Origin: Mycocentrospora acerina
Taxonomy: Eukaryota > Ascomycota > Dothideomycetes > Pleosporales
DNA length: 64,000 bases
NCBI GenBank assembly: GCA_022701365.1
Contig: JAKUHH010000380.1
Span: 1 to 64,000 of the forward strand
Reading direction: 5' to 3'
Position 1 is the stretch's first letter; each line of letters begins with the position of its first letter. The notes beneath the pieces were generated by a model that ran no database searches, was not told the DNA's origin, and was given only the letters and a program-made list of their open reading frames with translations. Of this stretch, positions 21,936 through 32,817 are shown one piece after another. The position numbers and the translations under genes were made by a program.

Positions 21936-23457
21936 TTAGCAGTCAACCCACTCCTGTGACTCTGCTTCCCTTTTCCTCCCCAAGAGCTTCTGATCACCTC
22001 TGACAAGACTCTTGCTCACGCCTCTCGGTACGCCTTTCCGCCGGCGCTCATGCTTCCTTACCTCAAACGCGACCATCTTCTTCAATCTTGTCCGCTTCAA
22101 CCTCTCGATCTTGTCACACATCTCCCCAAATACCCTCTCAAACCTCCCTGTCAGTTTGTCACTTAGGTCCCAGCCCTCTTCCCTCCCCTTCGCGAACACA
22201 GCATCAATGTCGGCGGACAGCTCCTTGATGGCGTCGTTCTTCAGCAGTGTCATGTCAGTCTTGTGCTCCTCCATGTACTCCTCCATCTCGGCGGTCTCGT
22301 GCGCCCGCGTCCCCTCCGCGGAATCCCAGAGGCGGTCGAGCAGTTTCTGAAACCGCTGAAGTTGATAGGTTTGGTATTGCTGGAACTCGTCAGCCAGATG
22401 CGTTCTAAGATGGGGAATTAGCAACTGCCCCAAAGGCGTTAGCGGCGGCAGCTTTGACGGTGAGATGCCGGGAGACTCAGGAGAGATGTGAGGCTTGCTG
22501 AGGTCGGAGTCAGAGGGACTGACAAAGAGGGTCGGCAGAATGTCTGAAAGGAGGCTCGGCAGGATTTTTTCAAGATGAGCAGGAAGTTGTTTGCCGACGG
22601 CTGCGTTGATCGCCTCGACTCTGTCGTCTGACACTGGGGTTTTCAAAAATGCGGCGCTGATGGCCTCAGCAGTCGCTGGACTGTTAGGAACAGTTGTGTC
22701 AGATGTGTATGATTCGGTAGGTGATTGAGGGGCTAAGCGCTTCGGGGACTGGCCCAACGAGGTGGAACCTGCTACGCGTGTTGCTTAGTTAAAGCTGTGG
22801 ATACAAATGGACATTGCACTCACCTTGCCGTAACCGCTTGCGAGAGTTTTCATAAGCAGGCGGTGCCCCGACAGCGTCGACAGGACCGAACACTTCCCAG
22901 CTCGCCTTTCTCAACCCTTGTCTCGTAAGAAATCTTCCGACGGGGTAACCAGTCAGGTCCTTTGCCGCCTTGCTGAACGCCTTGAAAGTACTCTGATATT
23001 CTTTAGGCAGAAATTTGTAATCGAAGACGATGTGTACTGTTGTTGCTTTAATAAGGTCTACAAATTGCCGGAAAGAAGATTCAAACCCAGGCTTATGCAC
23101 AAAGGATCGAGAACCTGGACACCAGACAGGACTTGGTTGCTGGAGACTCAGGGCAAGTGTCTTGAATTGAGGGCGCCTGTCATTCTTAATTCGCAAGATT
23201 CCGTCCAACTGTGACTGCGGAACATGGCTATTGCCACTAATGAGGTTAACGGTGCCAGACAACAACATGTCAGCATCGTATTGTAGAACAAAGGTTTGTG
23301 TGTCATAGGCTGTGGGTATCGTAACTAAGAGCAAAATGGTTGCCTCTCTGGAAGCATCATCACATTTGAAGACTAGCGAGCATTGACATGGCGATACGTA
23401 GTCCGAGAGGTTCGACGCAGGATAAGCTAACGCCTTGAAGCCGAGGTCGAAGTTCAT
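21936..23457 (-). CDS. Conserved fungal hypothetical protein, two exons
   Basis: Exon 1 (23457-22824) and exon 2 (22768-21936) join through a 55-nt intron with donor GTGAGT and acceptor GCAG, giving about 488 residues from the ATG at 23457. Exon 1 has a beta-rich N-terminal domain and a hallmark FDYKFLPKEYQSTFKAFSK segment followed by APPAYENSRKRLRQ, which I recall from an expanded Pleosporales family of unknown function. Exon 2 is Ser/Pro-rich, then a helical, highly charged coiled coil ending in a basic stretch (RKHERRRKGVPRG). Upstream of the ATG there is a plausible tiny intron (GTAAGT...AATAG, 34 nt) after LPSLQGGFG codons, so a further 5' exon is likely. A nuclear or nucleic-acid role is possible from charge only. 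Confidence 0.7.
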
Positions 23458-24449
23458 GCTATTAGCTATCAAAAAATATGCTATGTACTTACCGAATCCC
23501 CCTTGCAGCGATGGCAGCAAAGGAACTCGTCAATGCCGTGATTCACAGCAAGGGGACCCGCCCGCCTAGGCTTTGCGAGCAGCCTTGACTCTGTGTATAG
23601 TACGCCGCGTCGACCGCTAACACCGGGTACGTGATCCTAATACAGAACAGAAGCCCACCCCAATGAACGGCAGCTGACAGACGACAGTGCGAAGCAGAGT
23701 CGCCTGCCCCTAACCGCCAGAGGCCTTGTGAGGTTCGCAAGGATGGTGGGTATGAGTCAAGTACTCGATACGCGCAATGGGTGGCAGCAGGGACGGAGGT
23801 GTATGATCGGTTGGTGTGAAAGAGGTGGTGTAGATGCGTTGCGTGGGTGCGCTGAAAAGTTATCTGCAGTAGGGGGTCGATAGTGGTGAGGTTAAACTCA
23901 AGGAAGAGTGGCTGGGGATGCTACGCGGTCACGCGATCTACCCAATCACCAAGTCTTGGCACACTATCCTTTAAAAATTTAGTCTCACCCCGTGACTTTG
24001 GCGCAGGGGTCTTCGTGAGTACGGACGTTTCAGTAGAGCTTCCTGCACAGAAGATAGGTGCGCAGCCGCAGATCCTCCCTCAGCTCCGCCACGCGTCACC
24101 ACTCGCTGTGGCTGCAACGCCATATTTCTAAGTAGATACAAGTAGCACAAGTTGATCACAAGCATTAGTTTGGTTGTCCACTGCAAAGACTCGTATTAAT
24201 AGCCTTTTTGCGTACTTCCATAGCCTCAATTTTTATGTGAGCGTTGAGGTCGTTGCGCGACTCCGGGCGTAGCACGTCCACGTGCCAACGCGTGATGTCC
24301 GTGCGTCCACTCCGCTCCCTTGTTGCATGCTTGACCCCCTCCTGCCTTCACTTCTTCCACACCTCCTCACTGTACCATTGCCCACACCGTCTTCTCCTCA
24401 GCAATCGACAGCGAGTCAGATTCTACGTACCGCCGCCAACACTCTTTGC
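23458..24449. other. Intergenic
   Basis: The first bases probably hold the missing 5' exon of the minus-strand gene. The remainder shows only short frames. A plus-strand Pro/Ser-rich frame at 24282-24527 may be the N-terminal remnant of the coiled-coil pseudogene that follows, in a different frame. Confidence 0.4.
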
Positions 24450-24993
24450 TCTCAGTATCAGGTTCAGCGAACGCGTGAAACACATAATCGAGAGACACCA
24501 AGAAAGCATTTACGCGCATACTCTTAGTCATGCAGATGTTTTGCGAAACGCGTCCAATTTGGAGGTTAAGGATGTATAGGAGCAAGGCAGACTACAGCTT
24601 GGGATAGAGAAACAGAATGCTATAGATAAGGTAGAAAGGATAATTGATACAGGGCTATAAGCGTTCAGGGATAAATGTGACGATATTGTGGAATATGTAG
24701 AGGGCAGGACAGGATAGAAGGCCGATGATGTCATTGATCATACAAGGAAACGTTTGGATGAGCTGAAACATGGGGAGAAGGTAAGTTTAGAGCAGGAGAG
24801 GGAGAGGTTGAGGAGAGATAAAGAAGAGTTGAGGAGAGATAAGCAGGGTTTGCGGAGCGAGATCGACGACTTGAGAATGAAGAGGAAAATCTTACAAAGG
24901 AATCAAAGGAGGTTTGAGAGTGAGAAGAAGAGAACTGTAGAGAGGAGTAGGTGCGATGCGCGAGGAAGCAGGGCGGGCAGTGCACCAAGGTGA
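24450..24993 (+). pseudogene. Coiled-coil protein pseudogene with three TAR stops
   Basis: One frame reads as a continuous charged coiled coil (RFSERVKHIIERHQESIYAH, then EIEKQ-like repeats, then RERLRRDKEELRRDKQGLR) except for TAG at 24577-24579, TAA at 24658-24660 and TAG at 24715-24717. All three fit CAG or CAA codons with C changed to T before A, since Gln fits each coiled-coil context. A TGA ends the frame at 24991-24993. The N-terminus may lie further upstream in another frame. The parent family is not recognised. Confidence 0.6.
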
Positions 24994-25290
24994 AGAGTGA
25001 ACCTTGTCTCGCGACGCAGTATATTTTCATCTAGAAACACACCTTGTTCAATGCGCCACCATGATTGTAGAGCAAAGAAAAATGTCCAGGAACAACTTAA
25101 TTACAAAACAACAAAGTAGCGAGATATCGAATTAACAAAACGACAGAATGTGAGTCGACGACAAAGGAAACTTCGCACTTATATCTGAAGTTTCGTTAAG
25201 CTTCTCAATCACGCCTAAAATTTATCAGACCATCCAGATATAAACTTGAGCCTTGACCTTCGATCTTCGACCACGAAGCTGGAAGTGAAA

Positions 25291-25863
25291 TGCGAATCCT
25301 ATTTGAAAGCATGGAAGGCGACCTAATGTACATCCTACAAGGTCTGCCAGGGAAAGGCAAAGGACTCATTGCAAGCGAAAACATCTCAAAAGGCACACGC
25401 ATTTTTGAGGAACGACCAATTACCAACATACCAAAGTGCTAAGAGAGCGGTGAATGGTCAAAGTTGCATATATTCCAGCAAGCTGAGTATCTCGGGTAAC
25501 ACTAACGACAAACGATTCTCTCCTTACACATTCCTTATCCACACAAAGATACCGCCGGAAAGTATTTCGGTATCATTCAAATGAACAACCTTCCTATCGA
25601 AGCCAACGGGATTGGAGAAAGATTATTGCTCGAAGTCTGTCATATTAATCACGCTTGCGATAACAATGCATATAACTGCTGGAACAATCGCATTTGAACG
25701 GCGCATTATCCACATTTTGAGGAACGTTTCCAAGAGCGAAGAGATTACGATATACAACCTAGGTCTCGACAGCAACCGTGACATTCGTCGCCAAAAGCTC
25801 CGGGACAAGTTTGATTTTCAAGTTCATACCGTCTTTACTCCTTTGCAACAGCAGAGAGCATAA
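25291..25863 (+). pseudogene. SET-domain protein pseudogene
   Basis: The 5' frame from an ATG at 25291 reads GLPGKGKGLIASENISKGTR, the first SET motif (GKGKGL), then stops at TAA after IPKC. Further on, the same region reads FGIIQMNNLPIEANGIG, then LEVCHINHACDNNAYNCWNN, the NH-x-C substrate-site motif. After a frame change at about 25690-25700 another frame reads HILRNVSKSEEITIYNLGLD, the GEEITI-Y motif, and RRQKLRDKFDF. Several stops and at least one frameshift separate these pieces. The paralogue at 32818-34274 is much better kept. Confidence 0.72.
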
Positions 25864-27798
25864 AGGACTATCAATGCTTAGAAAAATTGATCGCCTGGAC
25901 GATCTCACGCAAAGCGCTGCGCATTCGCATACGGCAATCCTAGCATCAATCATGTGAGTCATCATATACTCAAGGTACGCAAGCTTTGTTCCCGCGTGCA
26001 ATCTTCTTCTGGATGCACTGACACATTGGATACTACAAAGATCTCTCTAGTGTCTCTGAATAGGTTTGCTAGAGCTGAGCGACTGAATTTAACAGTTTTT
26101 AGTCAATATGAACGGCATCAGAATGGGCCAAGGGAGTAGCAAGAAGGCTGCGTTGTCGCACTGATGTAGGAAATACTCTTTACTCAGTACTGTAACACTG
26201 CAAGACCACAAAAGACTTCCCCCCTCTCGAAAAAGAATGATACCTCGTTTCAAGGGCTGTCAGAAGAATGGTTGAACTGGGATGGAACACGACGAAAATT
26301 GAAGATTTCTCAAATGCCTTGATGTACGAAGACTGAAGGTTCTAAAGTAAAACAAATTAAACACTCTTATATAGTTTCCGTTCACCATCCCAGGTGGTAT
26401 CTGTGATCTTTCGCCAATTGTGGAAATTGAACCATTTCCTTAGTCCTCAACATGAAGTCGCTACGTCGATATTGCCTCGCGCATATAGCGATGTGGCGGA
26501 AGTCAGATTGACGTGAAATTATTCTATAGGTTATATCTCAACTCACTCTATTGACTGGTCTGTTAATCATACCTGCTTTTTTAAGTCTATATGGGCGAAA
26601 AAACGATCTCATAAATGCTTTGGGCTTGATATCTCGTGCTTTATGGTGAAGCTCTTCTAAACTACGAGTGGTACATGGCGGAAGATCTGTAATAGCTCAG
26701 GATATTGTACGCCATAACTACGGGCTTTCACTTAAGAATATAGCTGTATTTGTGTCTTCTATTTTTTCGCAGAAACCGAGGAACTGGAAGCCGCTAGCAA
26801 GATTAGTTTCTTGCTCCTACCCACGATCGTTCAGCCCTTCTTGTTTGCGATCTTTGCACACGTACTCGAGTACCTCAATCTATTCACAAAGACGGTTCAG
26901 GTCAGTCGATATTACTAAACAAATTATCTATTACTTCCATACAGCAAGAGATTCCCCATACCACGCAGAGTTGTGGACGCGCCTTTGTAGATAATACATG
27001 GTGGAGTTGCACGCCCAGCAGCGCAGATACTTTGGACGACTGTGACTTATATTGTAGTATTCGCTACCTGACGCTTTGTTCTGTACTGTCGAGAGTGGAT
27101 TGAACACAGCAGTCAAGGCGTTGAGCTAAAATTTGTAGAAACAGTGCGTTGATTGCGCAGTAAGGCTTCTGAAAACCCTAAGGGTAGCGTTCTCAATCGG
27201 TAAGATAATCCTAAAAAAGATCAATATCAAAAACTTAAATACAGAACACAAAACAGGATCAAAGTATAAAATCTAATACTTTGACTGGCACACTACCATT
27301 CAATTGTTTAACTTTGAGAGGGACTCTGTTGCAGTCCAATTCGGGGGAAATTGTTGTGTAGAGCTACATTAAGGAAGAGAGGCGTGAGGGAAGATTGAGC
27401 ACAGGCGTTTTTCACGCCACGAGAAATAATGCAAGAAGGGGTTCATAAGCGCACATGTGAAAAGGATGCAGCAGAAGCATAGGACCAGTTTAGGCTGCTG
27501 CACACTACAGTCGCTTGCGAAAACACTTTCACCATTTGCGCATGCAATAATTGTTCTTCATTGTGGTACTAGGGGGCCTTTGCTACTTTTTAGTTAATCC
27601 AATTTTCGAAAGACGGTCTTGTGGTGTCCGGACGGGTTCCATTCACGACGAACAAAAGTACGATCGTGTGCAGCAATTATATCTATTGCCGAGAACTTCA
27701 GATGCATGATCCGCAAATCGAATATTTGGAGGCCTCGACGCGCTCACATGTAATAAACCTTCTGTGTTTTTCCTGATACGCTTACTACGAATGGAGTG
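25864..27798. other. Intergenic, gene-poor
   Basis: Only short frames with no recognisable product. No repeat was identified by eye. Confidence 0.45.
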
Positions 27799-28075
27799 TT
27801 CTGCAGAAATAAGCTATGGATTGTGCTGGCTGTTGCTAACAGCTGTATAGATACGAATAAAGTTGCGGCATGACAGGCAGCTTGGACGAAAGGCCCACGA
27901 CGCTAGGACTGATTGATTAATTACGATATCTCATCAGCGCAACACCCAAAAAGGTGTCGAGCATTATGTAATGATCCAGCCACCTCAGCATTGCTACGGG
28001 ACACACAGTTTGCCGTACGCTGTTCTATCAACGAACTCTACATACCGCACATGACACTTTCCTCCGCCATTACTG
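27799..28075 (+). repeat. Dispersed coding-relic repeat, copy 1
   Basis: This segment matches 37874-38150 base for base over most of its length, in the same orientation. Both copies contain the same protein frame, here reading SAQHPKRCRALCNDPATSAL and then an AVRCSINELYIPHMTL segment. A stop precedes this frame in both copies. The conserved Cys-rich frame suggests the fragment of a gene or transposon ORF that I do not recognise. Confidence 0.65.
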
Positions 28076-29197
28076 TCCAATGAAAGGTCACAAGGCTGCT
28101 TCGACTATGGCGCCGACTGAGATCATTGTTAGAGGTAAATGGACATGAACATAGTGATCGACTTGTCATGTCGAAGCGGGCGCCACAACAGCGCTCATCG
28201 ATCACGATGGCTGACGCGACGTGGCTTCGCTAGTCGTGTCATTCATGCAGCCCCACTTCCGTGCTTTCCATCGCCATGGCTTGCCGTACTGCAGCTCTGA
28301 CAAACGGGCGGAGATTGGCTTGTTAGCTGGCCGAGCTCGAATAGCCTTCCACTCTTCCTACTTGGCCAATTCCATATCAAAATTGATCGATCTTGTCATA
28401 GAAACGCCAGTGGTGACATCCAACAGATAGAGCGGGTTTACGTAGGAGGGTTCAGCTACTTCAATCACGTTGGCTGTTACTGGTGTAAGGCTGACACCCT
28501 TCTATATATGCAAAGCCAGGCTATTGACTCTTGCGAAGGAATGTGCAAAGCGATGTTGTTGCTGCGAGCAAGGGTGAAGACACAATCGCTAACAGCTGCT
28601 AGTTTGAGGAGTAATTTGATAAACTCCAATTTACCGTAGTGTACTGCGTTTTTCTTACAATCGTCAGCGAACGCGGTTCCACCTTTGGACAATACGGACT
28701 TGGGCCGACCTGCTAGCGAGGGTCAGGCCAATACAAGTATCAATCATTGGCCAGTTATATCATTTAATATGTTTTTGGCTCTTCCGGCGTGATTCAGCAC
28801 GATATTTTCGGTTGGCGCTTAGTTACGTGCAGAAGACGGGCAAATAAATTTTACTTAGAGATGGACATATACAGTTTTAACCTGTGATAAACCTTGATCA
28901 TGTTATTTCACTCATTGTCAAGAGAAACACCATAATAATAATTGTTATCTAAATTGACTCTGCCTTACTTTTCAAGCTGCTACAGCCTATGACTGAGCTA
29001 TGACAATCGGCTGATGAGCTGATGAGTAGCTTGCGAGGAGAAAAAGACTGGGTGTCCCCGCTTTGCAAGGCTCTTAACAACCAACTGCATCTCCTGTAGC
29101 TCATTTGATTCCCCACTCTTATCAATTTGGGAGCAAGACAATTCATTTCCAACGAAATGCAACATAAGTGACAATTAGTACTCTTTCAACATTCACG
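28076..29197. other. Intergenic with one dispersed-repeat copy
   Basis: It contains repeat copy 2 of the AAGGCTGAC family (28483-28635, separate entry). No gene is supportable. The last 50 bases lead into the ATG of the BTB gene at 29198. Confidence 0.45.
28483..28635 (+). repeat. Dispersed repeat, copy 2 (AAGGCTGAC family)
   Basis: The segment starts GTAAGGCTGACACCCTT, then reads TATGCAAAGCCAGGC, TATTGACTCTTGCGAAGG, GCGATGTTGTTGCTGCG and ends with ACAATCGCTAACAGCTGC. It aligns block by block with the copies at 4423 and 34565-35083 and ends inside an AGCTGCTAG palindrome-like terminus. Confidence 0.7.
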
Positions 29198-30162
29198 ATG
29201 GCCGTTGTTTCTCACGCTCAGCTATTAGCCACCCTCAAAAAGTAGGCTGTTATATATGCATCAAAACATACACACTGATCGTACCACAGTCTCCTCGTCT
29301 CTGGCGCGTTCTCTGATCTCACCGTCATTTGCGGCTCCGACACTTATAAGGTCCATAAGAACATTGTGTGTTCGGGCGCAGGTTTTTTCGCTCGCGCCAT
29401 TCGATTCCCTGGTAAAGTGAGTAGCCTTGATCTATTATCTGCTCGCTTTGTAGATTTTGCTGACATCAGTGGAACCGTTAGGAAGGCGAATCGGCTGAGA
29501 TCAAGCTTCCTGACGATGAACCTGCTGTAATCAAACTCTTGATGCAGTATTTATATGAGGGTAACTACGGCCTGAGTGTTGCTGGTAACGAGGAGAGGAC
29601 TGAATGATACACGCAACCTCTCCAGGATATTGTTTCTCGAAAAAAACGCGGGAAGACCAAAATGATACCAGCTACCAGTACACCATCGATGTTTCCTCAC
29701 ACTTGCCACCAAATTTATGACGACTACACAGAATCAGACAGCTGTGATATGAAATGTTCACATCATTCTTGTGGGCATGACTGCAGCTTTAATTGCTTGA
29801 ACTTCGTCTGTCAGGACTGCAATATTACCTGTACAAGTTCTGACAAAGGGCTTGTCATACATGCCAAAATGTACGAAGTTGCTGACAAGTACGACGTTAT
29901 TGGTCTCAAGGACCTAGTTATTGACAAGTTCAGCAACGGCTGTCAGTCTTTCTGGAATGATCCGGAGTTTGCTCAGGCCGCCCACCACGCATTTTCCACC
30001 ACTCCCGAACACGACAGAGGGCTTCGAGATATTGTCATTAAGACAATTTCTCGTCACATGAGATATCTAATCGAGCAGCCAGGAATTGAAATTCTGCTCA
30101 CTGAGTTTAGTGGCTTGGCTTACTCATTATTAAGATCGAACATGGACGCAGAATGGAACTAG
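29198..30162 (+). pseudogene. BTB-domain gene with one in-frame stop, three exons
   Basis: Exon 1 is 29198-29241, exon 2 29290-29416, exon 3 29482-30162; the introns (GTAGGC...CACAG and GTGAGT...GTTAG) keep frame. The protein starts MAVVSHAQLLATLK and has a clear BTB fold: SGAFSDLTVICGSDTYKVHK, then IVCSGAGFF, then the KLLMQYLYEG helix. The region after it has Cys/His-rich spacing (a possible small metal-binding insert) and the AKMYEVADKYDVIGLKDLV helix typical of the family, ending in a short tail. The only break is TGA at 29605-29607, inside the linker after NEERTE. A 41-nt alternative intron around it would shift the frame, so readthrough, error or true decay are the remaining options. Confidence 0.72.
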
Positions 30163-30385
30163 GAAGGGGATTCATGTTCCAGAGGAGGTAGATTGTATCT
30201 GGGTAGAAGAGTTAGTTGTGAGTAGTGATAAGGCCTATACAAAATTCCAAAGTATCTAAGCTTTACAGAACGAGCCAGCGAATTTTCCTTTTTTATTGTG
30301 AAGAAACTTCCTCATAGAAATAGCGAAAGTCCTAGGTGTAGAGCAAGTGAAATTATAGGCTATAGTGCAATCATCACTAAACATA

Positions 30386-31330
30386 AAGCTCATAACATAT
30401 AATATGAATGAGAAGGGCTTTCTCCTCGGAGTTGTTACTAGGTCAAAAAGGATATTCAGCAGAGCCTCGTACGAGACTGGCCGGGCAAGGAGCATCATCC
30501 TGGGTGGTAATTGAGAGTGGATGAAGCTGCCCTAGAGCCTGCCCTCATCTACCAATCAGCCTCGAACTCGATACAGGACACTTGGCTGCAGACCTTTAAT
30601 CCTGATAATCACCAAGTATTCTTTGCCTCCCCTAGTACAGGCTGGGCGAATAACGGTACAGGCCTCTCGTGGTTAAACCAAGTGTTTGATCGTAGTACGA
30701 AGCAGAAGGCAGGGCACAGCTGGAGACTTCTCATCCTCGATGGCCATGGATCTCATTGAATATTGCAATCAGAAAAGGATTCTCCTTGCTGTATATCCTC
30801 CTCATTCAATTTATATGCTACAGCCGCTTGATGTCGTCATGTTCAAGCCTCTTTCTGTCAGGATTACACCACGATAGGGGCTAACGGAGGTCACTCGTAA
30901 GTATCAGTACCACCGTGGTCCGTACCGGACCACTATGGGAACCTTATACCCCTCTCTTGGTATCCGTTACCATCCGGATAACCAAGAGACTGCTATATAG
31001 GCTACTACAGAATCGTTACGAGTAAGGTAGCGATTCGTCTATCTAATACTACTATTATACGTGTATACTATACAGAGACTCTACTTGCTTTGTGACGTGA
31101 AGTAAGAAGGTTTCTAACACTTTCGACGGCCTACTCAAATCAGATCTCAGCTTTCATGGAGAGATGCCAAGGCATCTCTTCAATGACTAGAAAGTTTTCA
31201 ATCCTCTATTTCAAGCAGCATGGGAGATCTTAGTAAAGGAAGCAAGGATACTAAAGGCCTTGGGTGCTGCATTGGGCCTAACACTAGCTCAGTCCTGACA
31301 CGGCCGGATAATCAATACTCTATTGAGATT
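30386..31330 (+). mobile_element. Pogo-type transposase relic, interrupted by a solo LTR
   Basis: The remnants read YNMNEKGFLLG (the first catalytic Asp replaced by Asn), then ALIYQSASNSIQDTWLQ, then STGWANNGTGLSWLNQVF, then LLILDGHGSH followed by a stop or frame change, then PHSIYMLQPLDVVMFKPLS. At this point a 264-bp LTR is inserted. After it the same transposase continues (TAYSNQISAFMERCQG) to about 31330 with multiple stops. The element is therefore dead and older than the LTR insertion. Confidence 0.85.
30856..31119. mobile_element. Solo LTR with 5-bp target duplication
   Basis: The 264-bp segment begins TGTCAGGATTACACC and ends GGTTTCTAACA, the TG...CA ends of a retrotransposon LTR. 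The five bases before it (30851-30855, CTTTC) are repeated exactly after it (31120-31124). It splits the FKPLS codons of the surrounding pogo transposase, which resume after the duplication. No internal retrotransposon sequence is present, so it is a solo LTR left by recombination. The element type (Copia or Gypsy) cannot be told. Confidence 0.92.
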
Positions 31331-31606
31331 TCGGTAGCTATACATATATCTATTGGCCGCTAGACCTCAAACCCAAGAAATCTCGCGATCATTGCTATTG
31401 TACGTGGCTATATAGCCTTAGGTTTGGTGGTGGTGTCGTTGTTCCAGGTGGCTCGATCGATCATCCACCTTGGTATCTCAGCTAGCGTTTCAAAGGGATA
31501 GTACCATTATCATAAACGTTGCATATCCACCATTGCTCTGCTTTCGACGACTTAGAAGATCGCAAGTACTTTTTCAGAGCTTTGCTTTTTCTCTGACAAC
31601 GCTACC

Positions 31607-31957
31607 CTAGTCTTCGAATGAAGCCTGTTCTGAATCAGCCTCTTGTGCAATCTCACTCGTACCAATAACGCGCTGAGGCTGCTGTCTATCTTGCTCTAGA
31701 TGATCCAGTATCTGCTGTAAATGCGCTTTGGTGCATGCGACCCGCAGCCCATGGCTTGCGCCTTGTCGAAGGACGCCTACATCTTTGAATATCTGGACGA
31801 GACGACGCCTGTGGGCTTCGTCGATGCATCTGTTCTTGCTAATGCTCCACTCCGGGGTAGGCGCATCAATGGGGAATTTCGTGGTAACTAGGCGGTACTG
31901 CTTGGCTTGATCATAGATGGAACCTACCTTTTTCAAGTGCATGCGTGGTTTTTCCAT
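31607..31957 (-). pseudogene. Truncated DUF3723-like N-terminus
   Basis: The frame starts at an ATG at 31957 and reads KKVGSIYDQAKQYRLVTTKF, then PIDAPTPEWSISKNRCIDEA, a His-containing helix and GLRVACTKAHLQQILDHL. This fits my recollection of the start of fungal DUF3723 proteins, which are several times longer (helical N-terminus, VxxxFPxDxPTxxW, NRxID). The frame stops after 116 codons and downstream minus-strand sequence shows only broken traces, such as PRWMIDRATWNN. Either the rest was deleted or it decayed. Confidence 0.45.
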
Positions 31958-32817
31958 TCTTTAGGGAGGTCGTGGGCGTCTTTGCGTCTCATGGTGGTAG
32001 CAGTTGACCGAGAGTGTTGGGTATTAGGAACGCAGTAGGAATTTAGGAGAATACTGTGGGAACTGTAGGAGGTCAAGTCTTTTGAGGAGATAGTTGAAGC
32101 CACATAGCCAGCACAGGCCTCTTGTCCCTGGGGGCAGCCCTACTCTCGCCCCTGAGGCAACCTAACCCTAGGGCAGTGGTATAGTTTCGTGCTATGGTAA
32201 AACTCGTGACCCAGAAATCCATGATACGCAACATTGGCTCGCTGTACGTGAACGATTGAGATACTTCGATCACATTGTAATTGGCGTCCCGACCCTAAAC
32301 AGGTATAGATGCAAGTCCATTGCTATGGCCAAGGCGTTGAACATTCTGTGCTACTTAATTGGGTATATGGTGGCATTGCCGAATCAGTATTGACTATTGA
32401 GTCATTCACAATTACCACGAACGAAGAAGGTGTCCATGAGCTCACTAACAGACTTAGTATGACCACCGTAGGAATGAGAGTGAACGGCTCGTTGACCTAT
32501 ATGGAGACTGTGAACATGAACCAACTGGTGGTATTCACATTGCATCGACCGATGGCGCGGGTATCATCAAGATACTCGAGAACTCCAACGTAGGGGCCGA
32601 CCTGCTGAGCATCGCCCGCATCTTGGTCGCCACGAGTGAGAAGATGTACACCATATCAAAACACACAGGTCTCTGGAACCAAAAAGTTATTCTCTTTCAG
32701 CTAGAGACTACGTTACAGAAACGAGATCGACATTACATCACTCATTGATATTCTGCAGCAAGTGTTGGCCGCACCAACCCCACGAAGCCACCAAGATATT
32801 CAGTACGTCAATTCACT
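31958..32817. other. Intergenic with weak coding-like traces
   Basis: A plus-strand stretch around 32530-32690 reads GGIHIASTDGAGIIKILENS in one frame but I do not recognise it and it is not continuous with anything. Nothing else is supportable. Confidence 0.4.
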
